A DNA stretch of 64,000 nucleotides from Bacteroidota bacterium. Lineage in GTDB: Bacteria > Bacteroidota > Bacteroidia > Chitinophagales > BACL12. Location: assembly GCA_016718035.1 (NCBI GenBank), contig JADKEK010000014.1:57323-121322 (forward strand), given 5' to 3'. The position numbers were made by a program, and so were the translations under genes. Below are positions 25,800 through 38,157 of this stretch, in pieces (the first letter of the stretch is position 1; each line of letters begins with the position of its first letter). Below the pieces are notes generated by a model. The model was given only the letters and a program-made list of their open reading frames with translations, had not been told where the DNA came from and ran no database searches.

Positions 25800-26591
25800 T
25801 TAGAATACTTTGTATCCGGTCCAGATTCTGTTTTCCTTGTCGTAGAAAAATGCTCTCCCATTTGCAAATGAGAAGGCGAACCAATCGTTAACCGGTGCAT
25901 CCTGAGGTATGGCAACTGAAGCTGTCTGATTGCCACTACGGTCGAAAAACACCATATTGCGGTTAACGTAATCCATACAAACAAATTCATATCCTGCCTG
26001 TCCCGTATATCCAAACGCATAAGGATTGAGGTTAACGGATGAGGTGCTCGTGAAATTAAGGTCGAAAGACTTGGTTTTTGAAGGCTTTTTACGGGAATGA
26101 CAAACGATACCGTTAGCATCAGCATTGAGGAAACAAACCTGTTTTTTAGCTTCATCGTAAACGCCTATCGACTGAAAGTCAGGCTGATTTTGGCCGGGTA
26201 ATATATTCAGGCGTTCTGTAGGCCTGTTTGTTGGGGCTATTGAGAATCCGTACCATCCCATTTCTCCGGCACCATTAATTTCAATATCACCTGATTTAGT
26301 ATTATACCACATTCCTCTGGCGTCTACGTTAGCGTTTTCGCTAAAGATATTAGTCCCTGCTGGAGAAAAGCCCTCTAGCGGGAATTCCGCATTTCCTGCT
26401 ACAACCGTGACATACATTTGGCTTTTGGGTACCCATACTACAGCACTCGCATTAGTGCCATCATATTGGTTAAATAAGGTATAAGTGATATCCCTTATCG
26501 GGCTGGATAAGGGTTGGGCAAAGGCAGTAATCGCTGTAATAGCAACAAATGCTGTCAATGTAAGTTTGATAAATTTTTGCTGAATAGTCAT
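25800..26591 (-). CDS. Secreted protein of unknown function
   Basis: About 263 residues with signal peptide (MTIQQKFIKLTLTAFVAITAITAFAQ in two parts). The mature part is beta-rich with repeated short strands (YVTVVAGNAEF, VCFLNADANGIVC, YEFVCMDYVNRNMVFFDRSG, FSFANGRAFFYDKENRIW), suggesting a small propeller or sandwich. No T9SS sorting domain and no lipobox, so probably periplasmic or released. Not recognised. The start is the Met at 26591, which opens the signal peptide; the ORF extends 11 codons further without a reason. Confidence 0.65.
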   Translation of the reverse strand: MTIQQKFIKLTLTAFVAITAITAFAQPLSSPIRDITYTLFNQYDGTNASAVVWVPKSQMYVTVVAGNAEFPLEGFSPAGTNIFSENANVDARGMWYNTKSGDIEINGAGEMGWYGFSIAPTNRPTERLNILPGQNQPDFQSIGVYDEAKKQVCFLNADANGIVCHSRKKPSKTKSFDLNFTSTSSVNLNPYAFGYTGQAGYEFVCMDYVNRNMVFFDRSGNQTASVAIPQDAPVNDWFAFSFANGRAFFYDKENRIWTGYKVF

Positions 26592-26691
26592 TGGTGTGAT
26601 TTTGAGATTAAAGATACATACCAATAACGATTCGGTAGTTTAAAATGGTATGTAAAAAGGTTCATAACCTTCCGTTTACATCATCATCTAT

Positions 26692-26724
26692 AAAAAACGG
26701 CGAAGCTTATCTCGCTTCGCCGTT
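26692..26724 (-). terminator. Terminator of the 719-residue T9SS protein gene
   Basis: Perfect stem AACGGCGAAGC/GCTTCGCCGTT followed on the minus strand by T6, 37 nt after the stop. Confidence 0.88.
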
Positions 26725-26760
26725 ACTAAATGGTGATTTTGGAATATCTTATCTATAGGT

Positions 26761-28920
26761 TTATTGAACAACTATTTGTTGTCCTTTAACCTTTGTTTCG
26801 CCAACGAGTTGGAGATTGTAGATACCGGCAGGGAATTGGCTAACATCTACTGTCATCTCAATTGCTGTTTGATTAGCAGCTATAGTTGTCGAATACACGA
26901 TTTGCCCTATTGTATTGGTAATCTGCAAAGTCGCTCCTGTTTCTTTTACCTGATTTATCTTTATGGCCACAAAATCAGATGCAGGATTTGGATAGGCTGA
27001 TAAACTAATAGTTTCGGTTTCATCTTCCAGTTTACAATTAGTAGAAACTACTATTACATTGGAATTTCTGCTACAACCTGTCGCTGCTTTGATTACCATA
27101 CACTTGTAGTTACCGTTGGTAGTAGCCACATAACTTGTTCCGGTAGCGCCGGCAATCGGATAAGCATTTTTCAACCATTGGTATGTACAACCTCCTACCG
27201 GGGCAACGTTTAAGGTAACACTTCCGCCAGGGCAAAATGTAGTCGGACCGGCTGCAGTTATGGATGATTTAGGGTTTTTATAAAAAGTACATACAATTTC
27301 ATTTGACATGGTAGACCCGCAATCGTCGGTTACCTGACAGGTATAACCACCCGGTGTGGTTGGGCTATAATAGAAATTGGTTGCGCCCGGAATTGCCACG
27401 TCGTTTTTAAACCATTGCAATGAAGTTCCGGTGTAAACTGCGCTTAAAGGCACGCTGGTACCCTGACAAACTGATGTAGGACCTGCAGCAGATATGGTGA
27501 TTGAGCCGGAAGCACCATCATCAATAATTCCATTACAATTGTCATCAATGTTATTACATATCTCCGTAGAAGCAACACAATCAGCCTCAAGTTTAACAAT
27601 CCAAAAATCAGAAGTTCCTATGTTCACTTCGGTTTTGTCGCCGGAAATCCCTGACCATGAACTGCAGTAAACAGCGTATCCACCATCGTTTGTTTGGATA
27701 ACACCGCCACTATATTCACTCGAATTTCCGCCAATAGCATCTTGCCAAATAATACTACCTGTATTGTCAAGTTTAACCAACCACATATCTTCTTGACCTT
27801 CGGATGCTACTGTTTTATCGTAAGAAATCCCGTTATCGGTATAACCTGCAACAAGGTAGCTACCATCAGCAGTTTCAATAACGCCGTTCATGTAATCATC
27901 TACCACTCCGCCAATATCATTTTGCCAGCTGATTGCACCTGTAGAGGTTAATTTAACAACCCAATAATCAAATAGGTTAGCACCATAAGCAATTTCAGCT
28001 TTATCGCCATTTGCTCCGGAGTTGCTTTCTCCACCAATAATATAACCACCATCAGCAGTTGCTTCAACTGAGGCAAAGTAATCATCTCTGTTGCCGCCAA
28101 TAGTATTTTGCCATACGATATTACCTACATTGTCGATTTTTAAAACCCAATAATCGGCATAACTGGTGCCACCACCAACAACATTTTCGGTTTTGTTACC
28201 ACTCATTGGGGAAAATGAATAACCACCAATAATATAACCACCATCCAATGTTGCATCTATTGATTTACAGTTATCATTTTTTGAGCCGCCGTAAGTCATA
28301 TCCCAAAGTATGTTTCCCAGCGCATCAATTTTAACAACCCAATAATCCTGCATACCATAACCTGGAGCCGTTTTGTCGCCTGAAATCGCCGACCAGGAAC
28401 TTCCGGCAATAGTGATGCTTCCATCAGCATTTTCAATAACATCTCCAACTTCATCGGATGAAGCAGCCTGGATAGTATTTTGCCAAAGAATATTACCGGA
28501 TGCATCCAGCTTTACCAGCCAAATGTCACGCGATGTGGTCATGTTATTTTCAGTTTTATCGCCAGAAATATCTGATTCAGATGTACCGGCAGCAAGGAAG
28601 CCTCCGTCTGCAGTTTCAATAACTACATTACAAAAATCATTGTCGCTTCCGCCGATGGTATTTTCCCACATGATATTACCAAGGCTATCCAATCTTATGA
28701 TCCAATAATCATAAAAACCTTGACTTGCTTCACTTTTGTCGCCGGAGATACCGGATTCGGAATCACCGCCCATAATGTAACCGCCATCGGATGTTTGTTT
28801 TACAGTGCGAATCTCATCCCAATCTGATCCGCCAATCGTGTTTTGCCAGGTAATGGCAGGGGCTTGTGCAAATAGGTGCGTTGTTGCAAATAGCAACAGG
28901 GGTAAAAACAATTTTTTCAT
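26761..28920 (-). CDS. T9SS-sorted repeat protein with MopE-type motif, paralogue 1
   Basis: Secreted surface protein of 719 residues. Signal peptide MKKLFLPLLLFATTHLFAQ, then seven repeats of about 60 residues (pattern WQNTIGGSxxD...T.DGGYI.GG.S.SGISGDK...DYW.VKLD..GNI), probably a seven-bladed propeller. Next the putative metal-binding motif EICNNIDDNCNGIIDDG (MopE type, about 455-472), two Ig-like domains (CQGTSVPLSAVYTGTSLQW; CPGGSVTLNV...YQWLKN), and a C-terminal type A sorting domain with AYPNPASDFVAIKI. The T9SS signal means export across the outer membrane and anchoring or release. Its leader has an unusual ACACAC tract just before the ATG. It is a paralogue of the gene at 29223-33046. 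Confidence 0.9.
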   Translation of the reverse strand: MKKLFLPLLLFATTHLFAQAPAITWQNTIGGSDWDEIRTVKQTSDGGYIMGGDSESGISGDKSEASQGFYDYWIIRLDSLGNIMWENTIGGSDNDFCNVVIETADGGFLAAGTSESDISGDKTENNMTTSRDIWLVKLDASGNILWQNTIQAASSDEVGDVIENADGSITIAGSSWSAISGDKTAPGYGMQDYWVVKIDALGNILWDMTYGGSKNDNCKSIDATLDGGYIIGGYSFSPMSGNKTENVVGGGTSYADYWVLKIDNVGNIVWQNTIGGNRDDYFASVEATADGGYIIGGESNSGANGDKAEIAYGANLFDYWVVKLTSTGAISWQNDIGGVVDDYMNGVIETADGSYLVAGYTDNGISYDKTVASEGQEDMWLVKLDNTGSIIWQDAIGGNSSEYSGGVIQTNDGGYAVYCSSWSGISGDKTEVNIGTSDFWIVKLEADCVASTEICNNIDDNCNGIIDDGASGSITISAAGPTSVCQGTSVPLSAVYTGTSLQWFKNDVAIPGATNFYYSPTTPGGYTCQVTDDCGSTMSNEIVCTFYKNPKSSITAAGPTTFCPGGSVTLNVAPVGGCTYQWLKNAYPIAGATGTSYVATTNGNYKCMVIKAATGCSRNSNVIVVSTNCKLEDETETISLSAYPNPASDFVAIKINQVKETGATLQITNTIGQIVYSTTIAANQTAIEMTVDVSQFPAGIYNLQLVGETKVKGQQIVVQ

Positions 28921-29222
28921 AAACGTGTGTGTGTTTTGTGTGTGTGTTTAAAAAAGGTAAGCAAGGGATAATGTTCTTACTTACAATTACTTGCGAAAAA
29001 TACGCAGCAGCCTTTAACCTAAAAACCACAACTTTATGAAATGCAGGAATTTAAGGACGAAATAGCCAAATGAGTTATTGAAGCGATGCAACCAGGTAAT
29101 AACTGTGTAGATGCCATTTTAGTAAATATCTAAATACACCCATTTTATTCTGTAATAATACACATACTACAACAAACAACTATAAACCGAAAAATGAGGC
29201 TCTGCCGTTTTTGTATATTTAG
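28921..29222. other. Intergenic; 5' leader of the T9SS gene with a CA repeat
   Basis: 28923-28949 is almost pure GT on the plus strand, hence ACACACAC in the leader of the minus-strand T9SS gene, ending 4 nt before its ATG. The rest (to 29222) shows no gene. Confidence 0.6.
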
Positions 29223-32200
29223 TTATTGTACTACAAATTGCTGTTCAGTAACACTACCACTTTCTATAAATCGCACATGATAAATACCTGCCGGAAATGT
29301 GCTTACATCAACATTTATAACATCGCCAATTTGGTAATTTGGTATGTTGTTGTTGAATACAATTTGCCCCATTGAGTTGGAGATTTGTAAATCAATTGTA
29401 GTATACAAAGCACCGTTAAAACTAATATTCACAGCATCCGTCGCAGGATTCGGGTACACGGTTAATATTCCATTCAACATTTCTCCTTCTTTGCAAGGAA
29501 CTGTTACTGTTATTCCATTGGACATTTTGAAACAACCTGATGCTGTTTTAATCACTTTACATTTATAAATACCGGCTGTAGTTGCAGTATAAGATATTGT
29601 TGTTGCTCCAGGCATTTCTATGCCATTTTTATACCATTGATAACTCAACCCTGCACCTGCATTGGCATTTAATACTACACTTCCTCCAACACAAAAAGTA
29701 GTTGCACCTGCTGCAGTAATAATGGCATTAGGGTTTTTAATTACATTAACAAAAATGGGTGTCGATTCCATTGAGGCGCAAACACTGGTGGTAACACATG
29801 AATAATTACCTTTTGTTGTTGCTACATAACTTTCGCCAGTTGCACCGGGGATTGTTGCTCCATTTTTTTTCCATTGTAAAGACGTACCAGTATGAGTTGC
29901 TGATAAAGTAGCACTTCCACCCTGACAAAAAGTTGTGGGGTCACCTGTGTTTAAGGTAATAGATTCTATTACACCATCATCTGTTAATCCGTTGCAGTTA
30001 TCATCGAGGCCGTTGCAGAGCTCTGCTAACAATTCACAATCCTCGCCATTTAATAATACTACCCACATATCGATGTCTGCATATTCAACCGGTTCAAAAA
30101 ACCAGTAATCTGGGAATGAAATAATTACCTCTCCTAGTCCACCAATTTGGTTTTGTTGTTTATCAGCACTAATAAATGAAGATGATGTTCCAACTAAAGC
30201 TACTTTACCATCTGCTAATAAAACAACATCAGTTAAGTTATCATCCATATTACCACCAATTGTATTTTGCCAATTGATGTTACCATCCGGTGAAAGGTTT
30301 AGCACCCAAAAATCATAACCGGAACCTTGTGCAAAATTATTATACACATATTCGACATAAGACTGATTTTGAGTAGGTTCATTTTTATCATAACCAATAT
30401 CTGCATTTGACCAAGCGCCAATAATTATTTCGCCTGCGGCATTTATTGCTAAGCCGTTACTTATTTCGTTGGCAGAGGCTTGAATAGTATTCTCCCAAAC
30501 TATAGCTCCTGACTCATTCATTTTAACCACCCATAAATCCTGGAGGTAAGAGGTTTCTGATTTCTGAATTGATGGTGTTGAAGTGGAATATCCTAAGGCA
30601 ACAAATCCATTATCCGGTGTTTGGACAATATTCGTCATTACATCTGTGCCTGTCCCACCACGTGTTTTTTGCCAATCTATTTCTCCAACTGAATCTAATT
30701 TTACCAACCAATAATCACCGAGACCATAATGCAATGCAGTTTTTTCTCCTGATATTTCCGAATTAGAATTTCCACCTAAAATAACACCACCATCGTTAGT
30801 TATTGCTAAACTATATAAATAATCATATGCTCCACCTCCAATTGTGTTTTGCCATATAATATTACCATCAGCATCAATTTTAATAATCCAAAAATCATAG
30901 AAGCCAAATGTATTTTCTGTTTTATTTCCTGTTATACCGGAATTAGAATGTGCACCGATAATATAACAACTATCATCAGTCGCCACTATTTGAACACCAA
31001 CATCGGTGAGCGAACCTCCATAAACCTTTTGCCATTCTATATCACCAACATCATTTGTTTTTACTACCCATAAATCCTGACTACCAAAAGATGCAACAGT
31101 TTTATTTCCTGATATATTAGAATATGAATTAATCAAATGAATATAACCGCCATCAACACCTTGAATAGAGTTTACGCCGAAATCACTCGAAGTTCCTCCA
31201 AATATTTTAGTCCAGATTACTTCACCTGCTCCTGATAATTTTGTTACAGTAGCATCCGGAACTCCGTAATACCCTACCAAATCTTCATTAATATCAACTC
31301 TACCTGCTAACAACATATTTCCATCTGCAAGTGCAGTTCCCATATTTACTTCATCGATTGCATTTGTGCCAACTGTGTAGGAATTAAAAATTGAAGGGCC
31401 GCTATTACAATCTATCAATCCTTCATCAATTGAGCCATCACAATTATTATCAATCCCATCACAAATTTCAGTTGCAGATAGATATACATTTGAATTTAAA
31501 TCATCACAATCGCCTGTATTTGTTACAAAATCATAACCAGGCAATTCACATCCTGAAACAAAAATATCACCCCCATTGTCATCTAAATCATAATCCAAAT
31601 AATACAATGTTTCGGCACAAGTATCAGGTGCTAATTTAATTACCCAAAATCATCATCATCTTCACCTCCAATTGCTCCTTCTGATTTATCACCTCCAATT
31701 TCTGCATCAGAATATCCTCCGATAAAAAAACCACCATCCAAAGTATTAACACCGTTACAGATATTACTAAAACCGTTTAACGGGTATGAATCACCGTACA
31801 TATCGTATACAACATCACCATTTAACAAATCGGACCAAATAATTAATCCATTGGAATCAATTGCATAGGTGGAGTAGGCAAATCCGGAAGTGTAAGAACC
31901 GCTGCCAGATTCCCCGATTATCCAAAATCTATTGTCATTTGCCTGCACAATATTTCCAAGTTGTTCCTCATTTTGTGAGCCAAATGTTTTATCCCAAATT
32001 ACATTCCCTACTGAATCCAATTTAATAACCCACATATCATTTGTTTCTTCCACTTCATATCCGTCATAAACTTCGGAATACCGAATATGATTAAAACTCA
32101 AAGCAGTTTTATCACCCCCAATATTTGATGAAGATGTACCTCCTATTAAATATCCACCGTTTTCTATAACACAAATAGATTCAAAAACATCATACCCAGG

Positions 32201-33046
32201 GCCGCCAATAGTATTTTGCCAGATTATATTGCCATCAATATCTATTTCTACCAGCCAATAATCTTCAGTTCCTATTTGTGCTTCTGTTTTATTACCGGAA
32301 ATTCCGGACACAGATTGTCCTGCCAACACATAATTACCGGAATTCGATTTTACTGTTTGTAATAATTTATCATTATTATCTCCGCCGATTGTATGTTGCC
32401 ATTGAATTGTTCCGAATGGATTTATTTTAACAATCCAATAATCATACAATCCGATATTTGCCTCTGTTTTATCGCCTGAAATTCCGGATGATGAATATCC
32501 GGATAATAAAAATCCACCGGAAGGCACCGGTTCAATATCTGTTAAATTATCATTACCTGTTCCACCAATAGTATTTTGCCACATAATTACTCCTGATGCA
32601 TTTAGTTTAATTATCCAGAAATCACTTAAGCCGATAGCGGCTTCTGTTTTATCTCCGGAAATCCCGGTACTTGATGTACATCCCAATAAAAAACCACCGT
32701 CAACAGTTTGAACAATATCCACTAAATTATCAGAACTCGATGTACCTATTGAATTTTGCCATTGGATATTGCCCAGTGCATCGAGTTTAACTACCCACAT
32801 ATCTGTTCCTCCCATGTTGGCTTCTGTTTTATCGCCTGAAATACCACCGGAAGTGTAACCTCCGAGAATAAATCCACCATCACTTGTCAGGTTTACTTGT
32901 ACCAAGTTATCGTTACTTGTTGTTCCGATAGTTTGATCCCATTGCACGACTGGTTCTTGTGCCGATAATTTAGTTGTAAAGGTGCTTATTACAATAAATA
33001 CCACAATTGTAATAGCAAAATGGATTTTGGGTGTGATGTTGTTCAT
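29223..33046 (-). CDS. Large T9SS-sorted repeat protein with MopE-type motifs, paralogue 2 (one-base frameshift)
   Basis: Paralogue of the previous gene, about 1,274 residues when joined. N-terminal part: signal peptide (...STFTTKLSAQ) and seven propeller-type repeats. Then a MopE-like block with YYLDYDLDDNGGD, GDCDDLNSNVY and EICDGIDNNCDGSIDEG, six more repeats, a second MopE motif (LCNGLDDNCNGLTDDG), two Ig-like domains and a T9SS sorting domain (VYPNPATDAVNISF). The frame breaks at an A4 run, 31646-31649; adding one base reads DDFWVIKLAPDTCAETLYYLDYD, matching the repeat consensus DYW.VKL. The layout suggests two propellers made by internal duplication. Surface-exposed; ligand unknown. Confidence 0.87.
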
Positions 33047-33151
33047 ACTTCAAACCTAAAATATATATTTAAGCCAAACTAATACTACTTAGCGAAGTAT
33101 GGGATTTGGTATGTGAAATACCCATTTCAATTATTAAAGCAAAAAATGAGC

Positions 33152-33185
33152 AAAAAAAAAGAGCCCCAAATTGGAGCTCTTTTTA
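33152..33185 (-). terminator. Terminator of the M13 peptidase gene
   Basis: AAAAAGAGC...GCTCTTTTT with inner CCCAA/TTGG pairing; A and T runs on both sides make it bidirectional. It lies 20 nt after the minus-strand stop. Confidence 0.85.
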
Positions 33186-33204
33186 AATATTTTAAAAGCG
33201 ATTA

Positions 33205-35246
33205 TTACCAGATTTTAGCACGATCTGTTTCAGGTAAATACATTTTATCACCTTCTTTAATACCAAATGCCTGGTACCATTCAGGAATGTTTACCACTGT
33301 TCCGTTTACACGCCATTTGCCAGGGCTATGCACGTTGGTTAATAACTGTGTACGCATAGCACTTTCGCGATATTGACCGGCCCAAATACGACCAAAACCA
33401 ATAAAGAAACGTTGTTGCGGTGTAAAGCCTGCAATTTTCTGGGCTGCCTTAAACTCTTCAGTCATAGTATATGCCTGATATGCAATAGTGATACCACCAA
33501 AATCGGCAATGTTTTCGCCTAAGGTTAATCTACCATTAATACAAACGCTGTCTAATGGACAATAGCTGTTAAATTGGTCAACAACACGATTTGCGCGTTC
33601 AACAAATTTAGAATTGTCCTCATCTTTCCACCACATTTGTAAGTTACCTTTCGCATCATACATACGACCTTGATCGTCGAAGCCGTGGGTAATTTCGTGA
33701 CCGATTACTGCACCAATTCCGCCATAGTTTACGGCATCATCAGCTTTAGGGTCAAAAAACGGTGGTTGTAATATAGCAGCAGGGAATACAATTTCATTAT
33801 TAGAAGGATTGTAATAGGCATTTACAGTTTGAGGTGTCATACCCCATTCATTTTTATCAACCGGCTGACCAATTTTTGCATAGTTACGATTAGCTTCAAA
33901 TTCAGCAGCACGAATTACATTTAATACATAAGCACCACGGTCAATTTCTAAGTTGCTATAGTCTCTCCATTTATCAGGATAACCTATTTTAACTGTAAAT
34001 GTGCTTAATTTATTTAATGCTTCAGTTTTAGTGCTATCAGTCATCCAGTCTAAAGTTTTAATACGTTCTCCAAAGGCAACTTTAATATTGTCAACCAGTT
34101 TCGAGCATACTGCTTTACTTTCAGGGCTAAAGGCGGTTTTGATATATTCTTACCAAGTGCTTCACCTAAACAAAAGTCAGCAGTTTCAACTACACGTTTC
34201 CATCTTGGTTTAATTTGTTCGATACCATTTAATTTTTTGCTATGGAATTCGAAATTTTCTTTTACAAAATTGCTGCTTAAATATGGAGAAGCACCGTCAA
34301 CCATGTGGTAGGTTAAATAGGTTTTTCCAGTCATCCATTTTTACAGATTTTACCATGCCGTTTAAAGCTTTGTAAAATTCAGGTTGAGCAACATTGATAC
34401 CTGTTTTAAATTCAGGTGTTTTTAATTCTGTGTAATATAAATTCCAATTAATGTTTGGAGTCATTTTTGCAAAATCTTCCACTGACATTTTGTGATAAGT
34501 GGCATTAGGGTCACGCATGGTAACCTGGTCCATACTTGCTTTTGCCATTGCTGTTTCAACAGTTAAAATGGTGTTCGCATTTGCAGTAGCTTTTGCTTCA
34601 TCAATACCCATTAACACAAATACATTTTTAATGTGGTTGATATAATCGGTTCTGATTTGTTTGCTTTGTGCATCTTGTGCGAGGTAATATTCACGTTCAG
34701 GTAAACCTAAACCACCTTGCCACATATTCATGATTACATCGGCAGAATTTTTATCATCCTGACCAACCCAATTGGTGAATAAAGCAAAAGTGTAAGTGCG
34801 GTGCATTTGAGCAACCGTTTTAATCATGTCGTCAGCAGTGCTGATAGCATTAATTTTTTCTAACCAAGGTTTGATAGGTTCAATACCAGCTTTTTCAATG
34901 GCTACGGTATCCATACCACTAAACCAAAAGTCACCCACTTTTTGCGTGTTAGTGCCTTTAGCTGCATTAGCACCTGCAGCTTTTTCCATTGAAATACGCA
35001 ATGTTGTTAAACTGTTGTCGTCTAACATGTGGAAACTACCAAAACTGGCTTTGTCTGCCGGAATTGGATTGGATTCGAGCCATTTATTGTTTACCCAGGC
35101 AAAAAAGTCATCGCCGGGGTTCACCGTACTATCTAACGATGTGCTGTCGAATGGGCTATATACTTGCTCATCGCCAGTTTTAGTGCTTTACAAGCTGCAA
35201 ATACTACAGCAACAAGCACCATGCATACAAATACTGTTTTTTTCAT
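33205..35246 (-). CDS. M13 family (neprilysin/PepO-like) zinc endopeptidase lipoprotein (three frameshifts)
   Basis: About 680 residues when corrected, normal for M13. Lipoprotein signal MKKTVFVCMVLVAVVFAAC. N-terminal part begins NPGDDFFAWVNNKW; catalytic part has VIGHEITHGFDDQG (HExxH), the third zinc ligand in LGENIADFGG, and the closing NVHSPGKWRVNG/NIPEWYQAFG. Frame is lost three times: T4 at 35178-35181 (one base short), T5 at 34322-34326 (one base long), and near 34149 (one C short). Correcting each gives uninterrupted family sequence, so these look like consensus errors rather than decay. Likely degrades oligopeptides at the cell envelope. Divergent from the small His-rich gene upstream. 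Confidence 0.9.
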
Positions 35247-35376
35247 TGTAAGGTTTGGTTTTACGGCGCAAAGATAACTTTTTACCGCGCGAAAAAGCAG
35301 GATGAGCGGTTAAAACAGGTTAAAGGATGTTAAGAAAAGGCGGTTTTAATAAGGTTTCAGCTCAAGTGGTCAGCAA

Positions 35377-35410
35377 TTTGATATACATTTTAGCAAAATA
35401 CGTATTTTTG
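35377..35410 (+). promoter_or_regulatory. Bacteroidota promoter of the His-rich gene / TonB receptor cluster
   Basis: TTTG (35377-35380), 22 nt, TATTTTTG (35403-35410). It ends 2-3 nt before the first ATG, so the message would be leaderless or use the second ATG. Confidence 0.6.
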
Positions 35411-35412
35411 TA

Positions 35413-35767
35413 ATGATGTTAAACCGTGTCAAAGGGATAAATCTGGTTGCAGCATTTTTCATGTTATTGATAATTGGTATTATCAATAGCAAAGAAATAA
35501 TGCACAGTTTTGTCTGGCATGATGCCATTGGTTGCAATGCTCACTATGATGAGCATGGACATTTAACACATGATGAAGGTGTTGCAGCAACTGGCGATTA
35601 TTGCGCATTTTGTCACCTTGATTTTTCCATTTTTCCACTCCAGACGAACAGGCATTAACCACCTCTTTTTTGTTCATCAAACACTAACCATTGCAACACC
35701 TGATGTGCCGCATTTACCTGCAACAACGGGCGCATTGCTTCTTCGCGGCCCTCCCGCAATCGCATAA
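35413..35767 (+). CDS. Small His/Cys-rich membrane-associated protein (one-base frameshift)
   Basis: About 118 residues when corrected. An N-terminal hydrophobic segment (INLVAAFFMLLIIGIINS) is followed by His-rich sequence (HDAIGCNAHYDEHGHLTHDE) and CAFCH. The frame then breaks at T5, 35622-35626; deleting one T reads CHLDFPFFHSRRTG and runs to a C-terminus LLLRGPPAIA. That RGPP ending is something I have seen on small proteins encoded just before metal-related TonB receptors in Bacteroidota, which supports the corrected reading. Possibly metal-binding. The first gene of a cluster with the TonB receptor and a lipoprotein. Confidence 0.6.
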
Positions 35768-35833
35768 TTTTTAGATGATTGTTTTATTTTTTGCCTGCAT
35801 TTATGGTGCCGGGCAATTTAATTATTTGAATGT

Positions 35834-38144
35834 ATGCGAAAGATTTGGGTATTTATATTTTCTATTATTGTATTACAATTTCACGTTGCCGCGCAGCAAC
35901 AGGGATGTAATTTGCAAATTGGTGGTAGGGTGACCGACAAAGAACATGAAGCGTTGTTGTCGTATGCTACAGTTTATATTTTGGAATTACAAACGGGTGC
36001 AGTTTGTGACGACAATGCCTTATTTGCCATTGGGGAGTTATGCGCAGGCAATTACACATTATTAATTTCTCACTTAGGTTGTGCTACTGATACCGTTAAT
36101 ATACAATTAGAAAAATCGGTATTTCTGGAGTTTGAATTAAATCATCAGGATTCGGTTCTTGAAGCCATTCAAGTGCATGTAAGTATGGAAACATATAAAG
36201 GCACACTTACCACCGATTATTTAGAAGGTAAAGCATTGGAAGCCATCGCAGGGAAATCGCTGGGTAATGCGTTAAAAGATATGAATGGATTAAATACCAT
36301 TCAAACAGGAAACAGTATTTCAAAACCGGTAATTCATGGTTTACATAGTAATAGAATTTTAATCATGAATAATGGTGTTCGCCAGGAAGGGCAACAATGG
36401 GGCAACGAACATGGTCCGGAGATAGACCCTTTTATTGCAGATAATATTACTGTAATTAAAGGTGCAGCAGGTGTTAAATACGGAAGCGATGCAATGGGTG
36501 GTGTGATATTAGTAAATCCCGCTCCATTAATTGACACCGGTGGTACACGCGGTGCAGTTCAAATTGCAGGTTTTTCCAACACCAAAGGTGGAGCTGCTTC
36601 CGCATACATTCAATCGCATTATTCACCGTTTGTTTGGCGACTACAAGGTACACTGAAAGCAGAAGGTACTGCACAAACGCCTGATTATTATTTAGCCAAT
36701 ACTGCGTATCACGAAGCAAATGGTTCGGCTGCGGTTAAGTATCATAAAAATGATTTTGAAACAGAATTATACTATAGTTATTTTCACAATACCATTGGTA
36801 TTTTTTCTGCATCACATATTGGTAATCTCACCGATTTAGAAAATGCATTTGTATCTGATACTCCGTATATCGCAGGTAATTTTACTTATGATATTGGCCG
36901 ACCATATCAATTAATTAATCACCATTTAGTAAAATCAGTTTCGCATTACCACAATGATAAATTTGGTAATATATACTTAACTGCGGCATGGCAAAATAAT
37001 ATTCGTAAAGAATATGATACACATGTTCCACTTGATGACAGTATTGCAGCATTAGGCTTACCTTCTTTATATTTTGAAATAGGAACTATTACCACAGAAT
37101 TAGAATGGAAACATCATAAAAAAATAATTTTTTCCGGTTCTGTTGGATTAAGCGGAATGAATCAGCAAAACATTACGCGTTATAGTACTTTTATTCCCAA
37201 TTTCAAAAATTATTCCGGTGGTATTTATGCGTTAGAAACCTATCAGTTAAATGACTGGTCGCTTGAAGCGGGTTTACGATATGATTATAAATGGACAAAA
37301 GCGTTTTTTTATGATGAAGGTGAATTACAAACACCGGAACATCAGTACAGTGCATTAAGCTGGAATATTGGTAGTACTTATTTCGATAGAAATCACACCA
37401 CGTTTAACATCAATTTCAGTTCTGCTTGGCGCGCACCTGCCATGAATGAACTTTATAGTGATGGTTTGCATCACGGTGCTGCAGCATTGGAATATGGCGA
37501 CCCAGGTCTATTACAAGAAAGGTCGTATCAATTGATTACCGGATTTGAATACGAAACGCCAAAAACTTATATTGAGATAGGTGCTTATAATAATTATATG
37601 CAAAATTTCATTTATCTACAACCGGTATTACCTCCTGCTTTAACTATACGAGGTGCATTTCCTGTATTTGAATACCAACAAACTAATGCCAATATTTTTG
37701 GAATTGATGCAACTGCGCATTATCATATTACAGAACCATTTATGGTTGAAACAAAATTTTCGATGTTGCGTGCCCGCGATTTAGAAAATGATGTTTGGGT
37801 AGTAATGATGCCTGCGGATAAATTAACAGGTAAAGTGCATTACATTTTTAAAAGCTTTGGTAAAATTGAAAATTTAGATGCCGGTGTTGCTGTGGTCCAT
37901 GTATTTAAACAAAACCGAACCTATGCCGAGGCCGATTATTTACCTGCTCCTGAAGTATATACATTAACCAGCTTGTCCATTGGCAGTGATATTAAATGTA
38001 AGCATCATTCCATTTCATGGAGCCTGGAAGCAGAAAATTTATTTAATGTCGCCTATCGCGATTATTTAAACCGTTTTCAGATATTTTGCCGATAATCTCG
38101 GAAGAAATATCACCTTAAGAATTAAAATTCCATTCACAATTTAA
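35834..38144 (+). CDS. TonB-dependent receptor (3' frameshift)
   Basis: Outer-membrane receptor of about 770 residues. Signal peptide (IFIFSIIVLQFHVAA), carboxypeptidase-regulatory-like domain (about 25-115: GGRVTDKEHEALLSYATVY), plug domain (GNALKDMNGLNTIQTGNSISKP, VIHGLHSNRILIMNNGVR each seen in part) with VIKGAAGVKYGSDAMGGVI, then the barrel with YDYKWTKAF and ENLFNVAYRDYLNR. The frame is lost at T4, 38074-38077; with one T fewer it reads NRFRYFADNLGRNITLRIK and stops at 38144, giving the expected aromatic end strand. Neighbours (His/Cys-rich small protein, acidic lipoprotein) suggest a metal or metal-complex substrate, not proven. Confidence 0.92.
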
Positions 38145-38157
38145 AAAATTATTGAAT

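Noticed and set aside
26764..31639. Plus-strand ORFs inside the T9SS genes
   Set aside because: They are shadows of the repeat-rich minus-strand genes; low complexity and no initiation signals.
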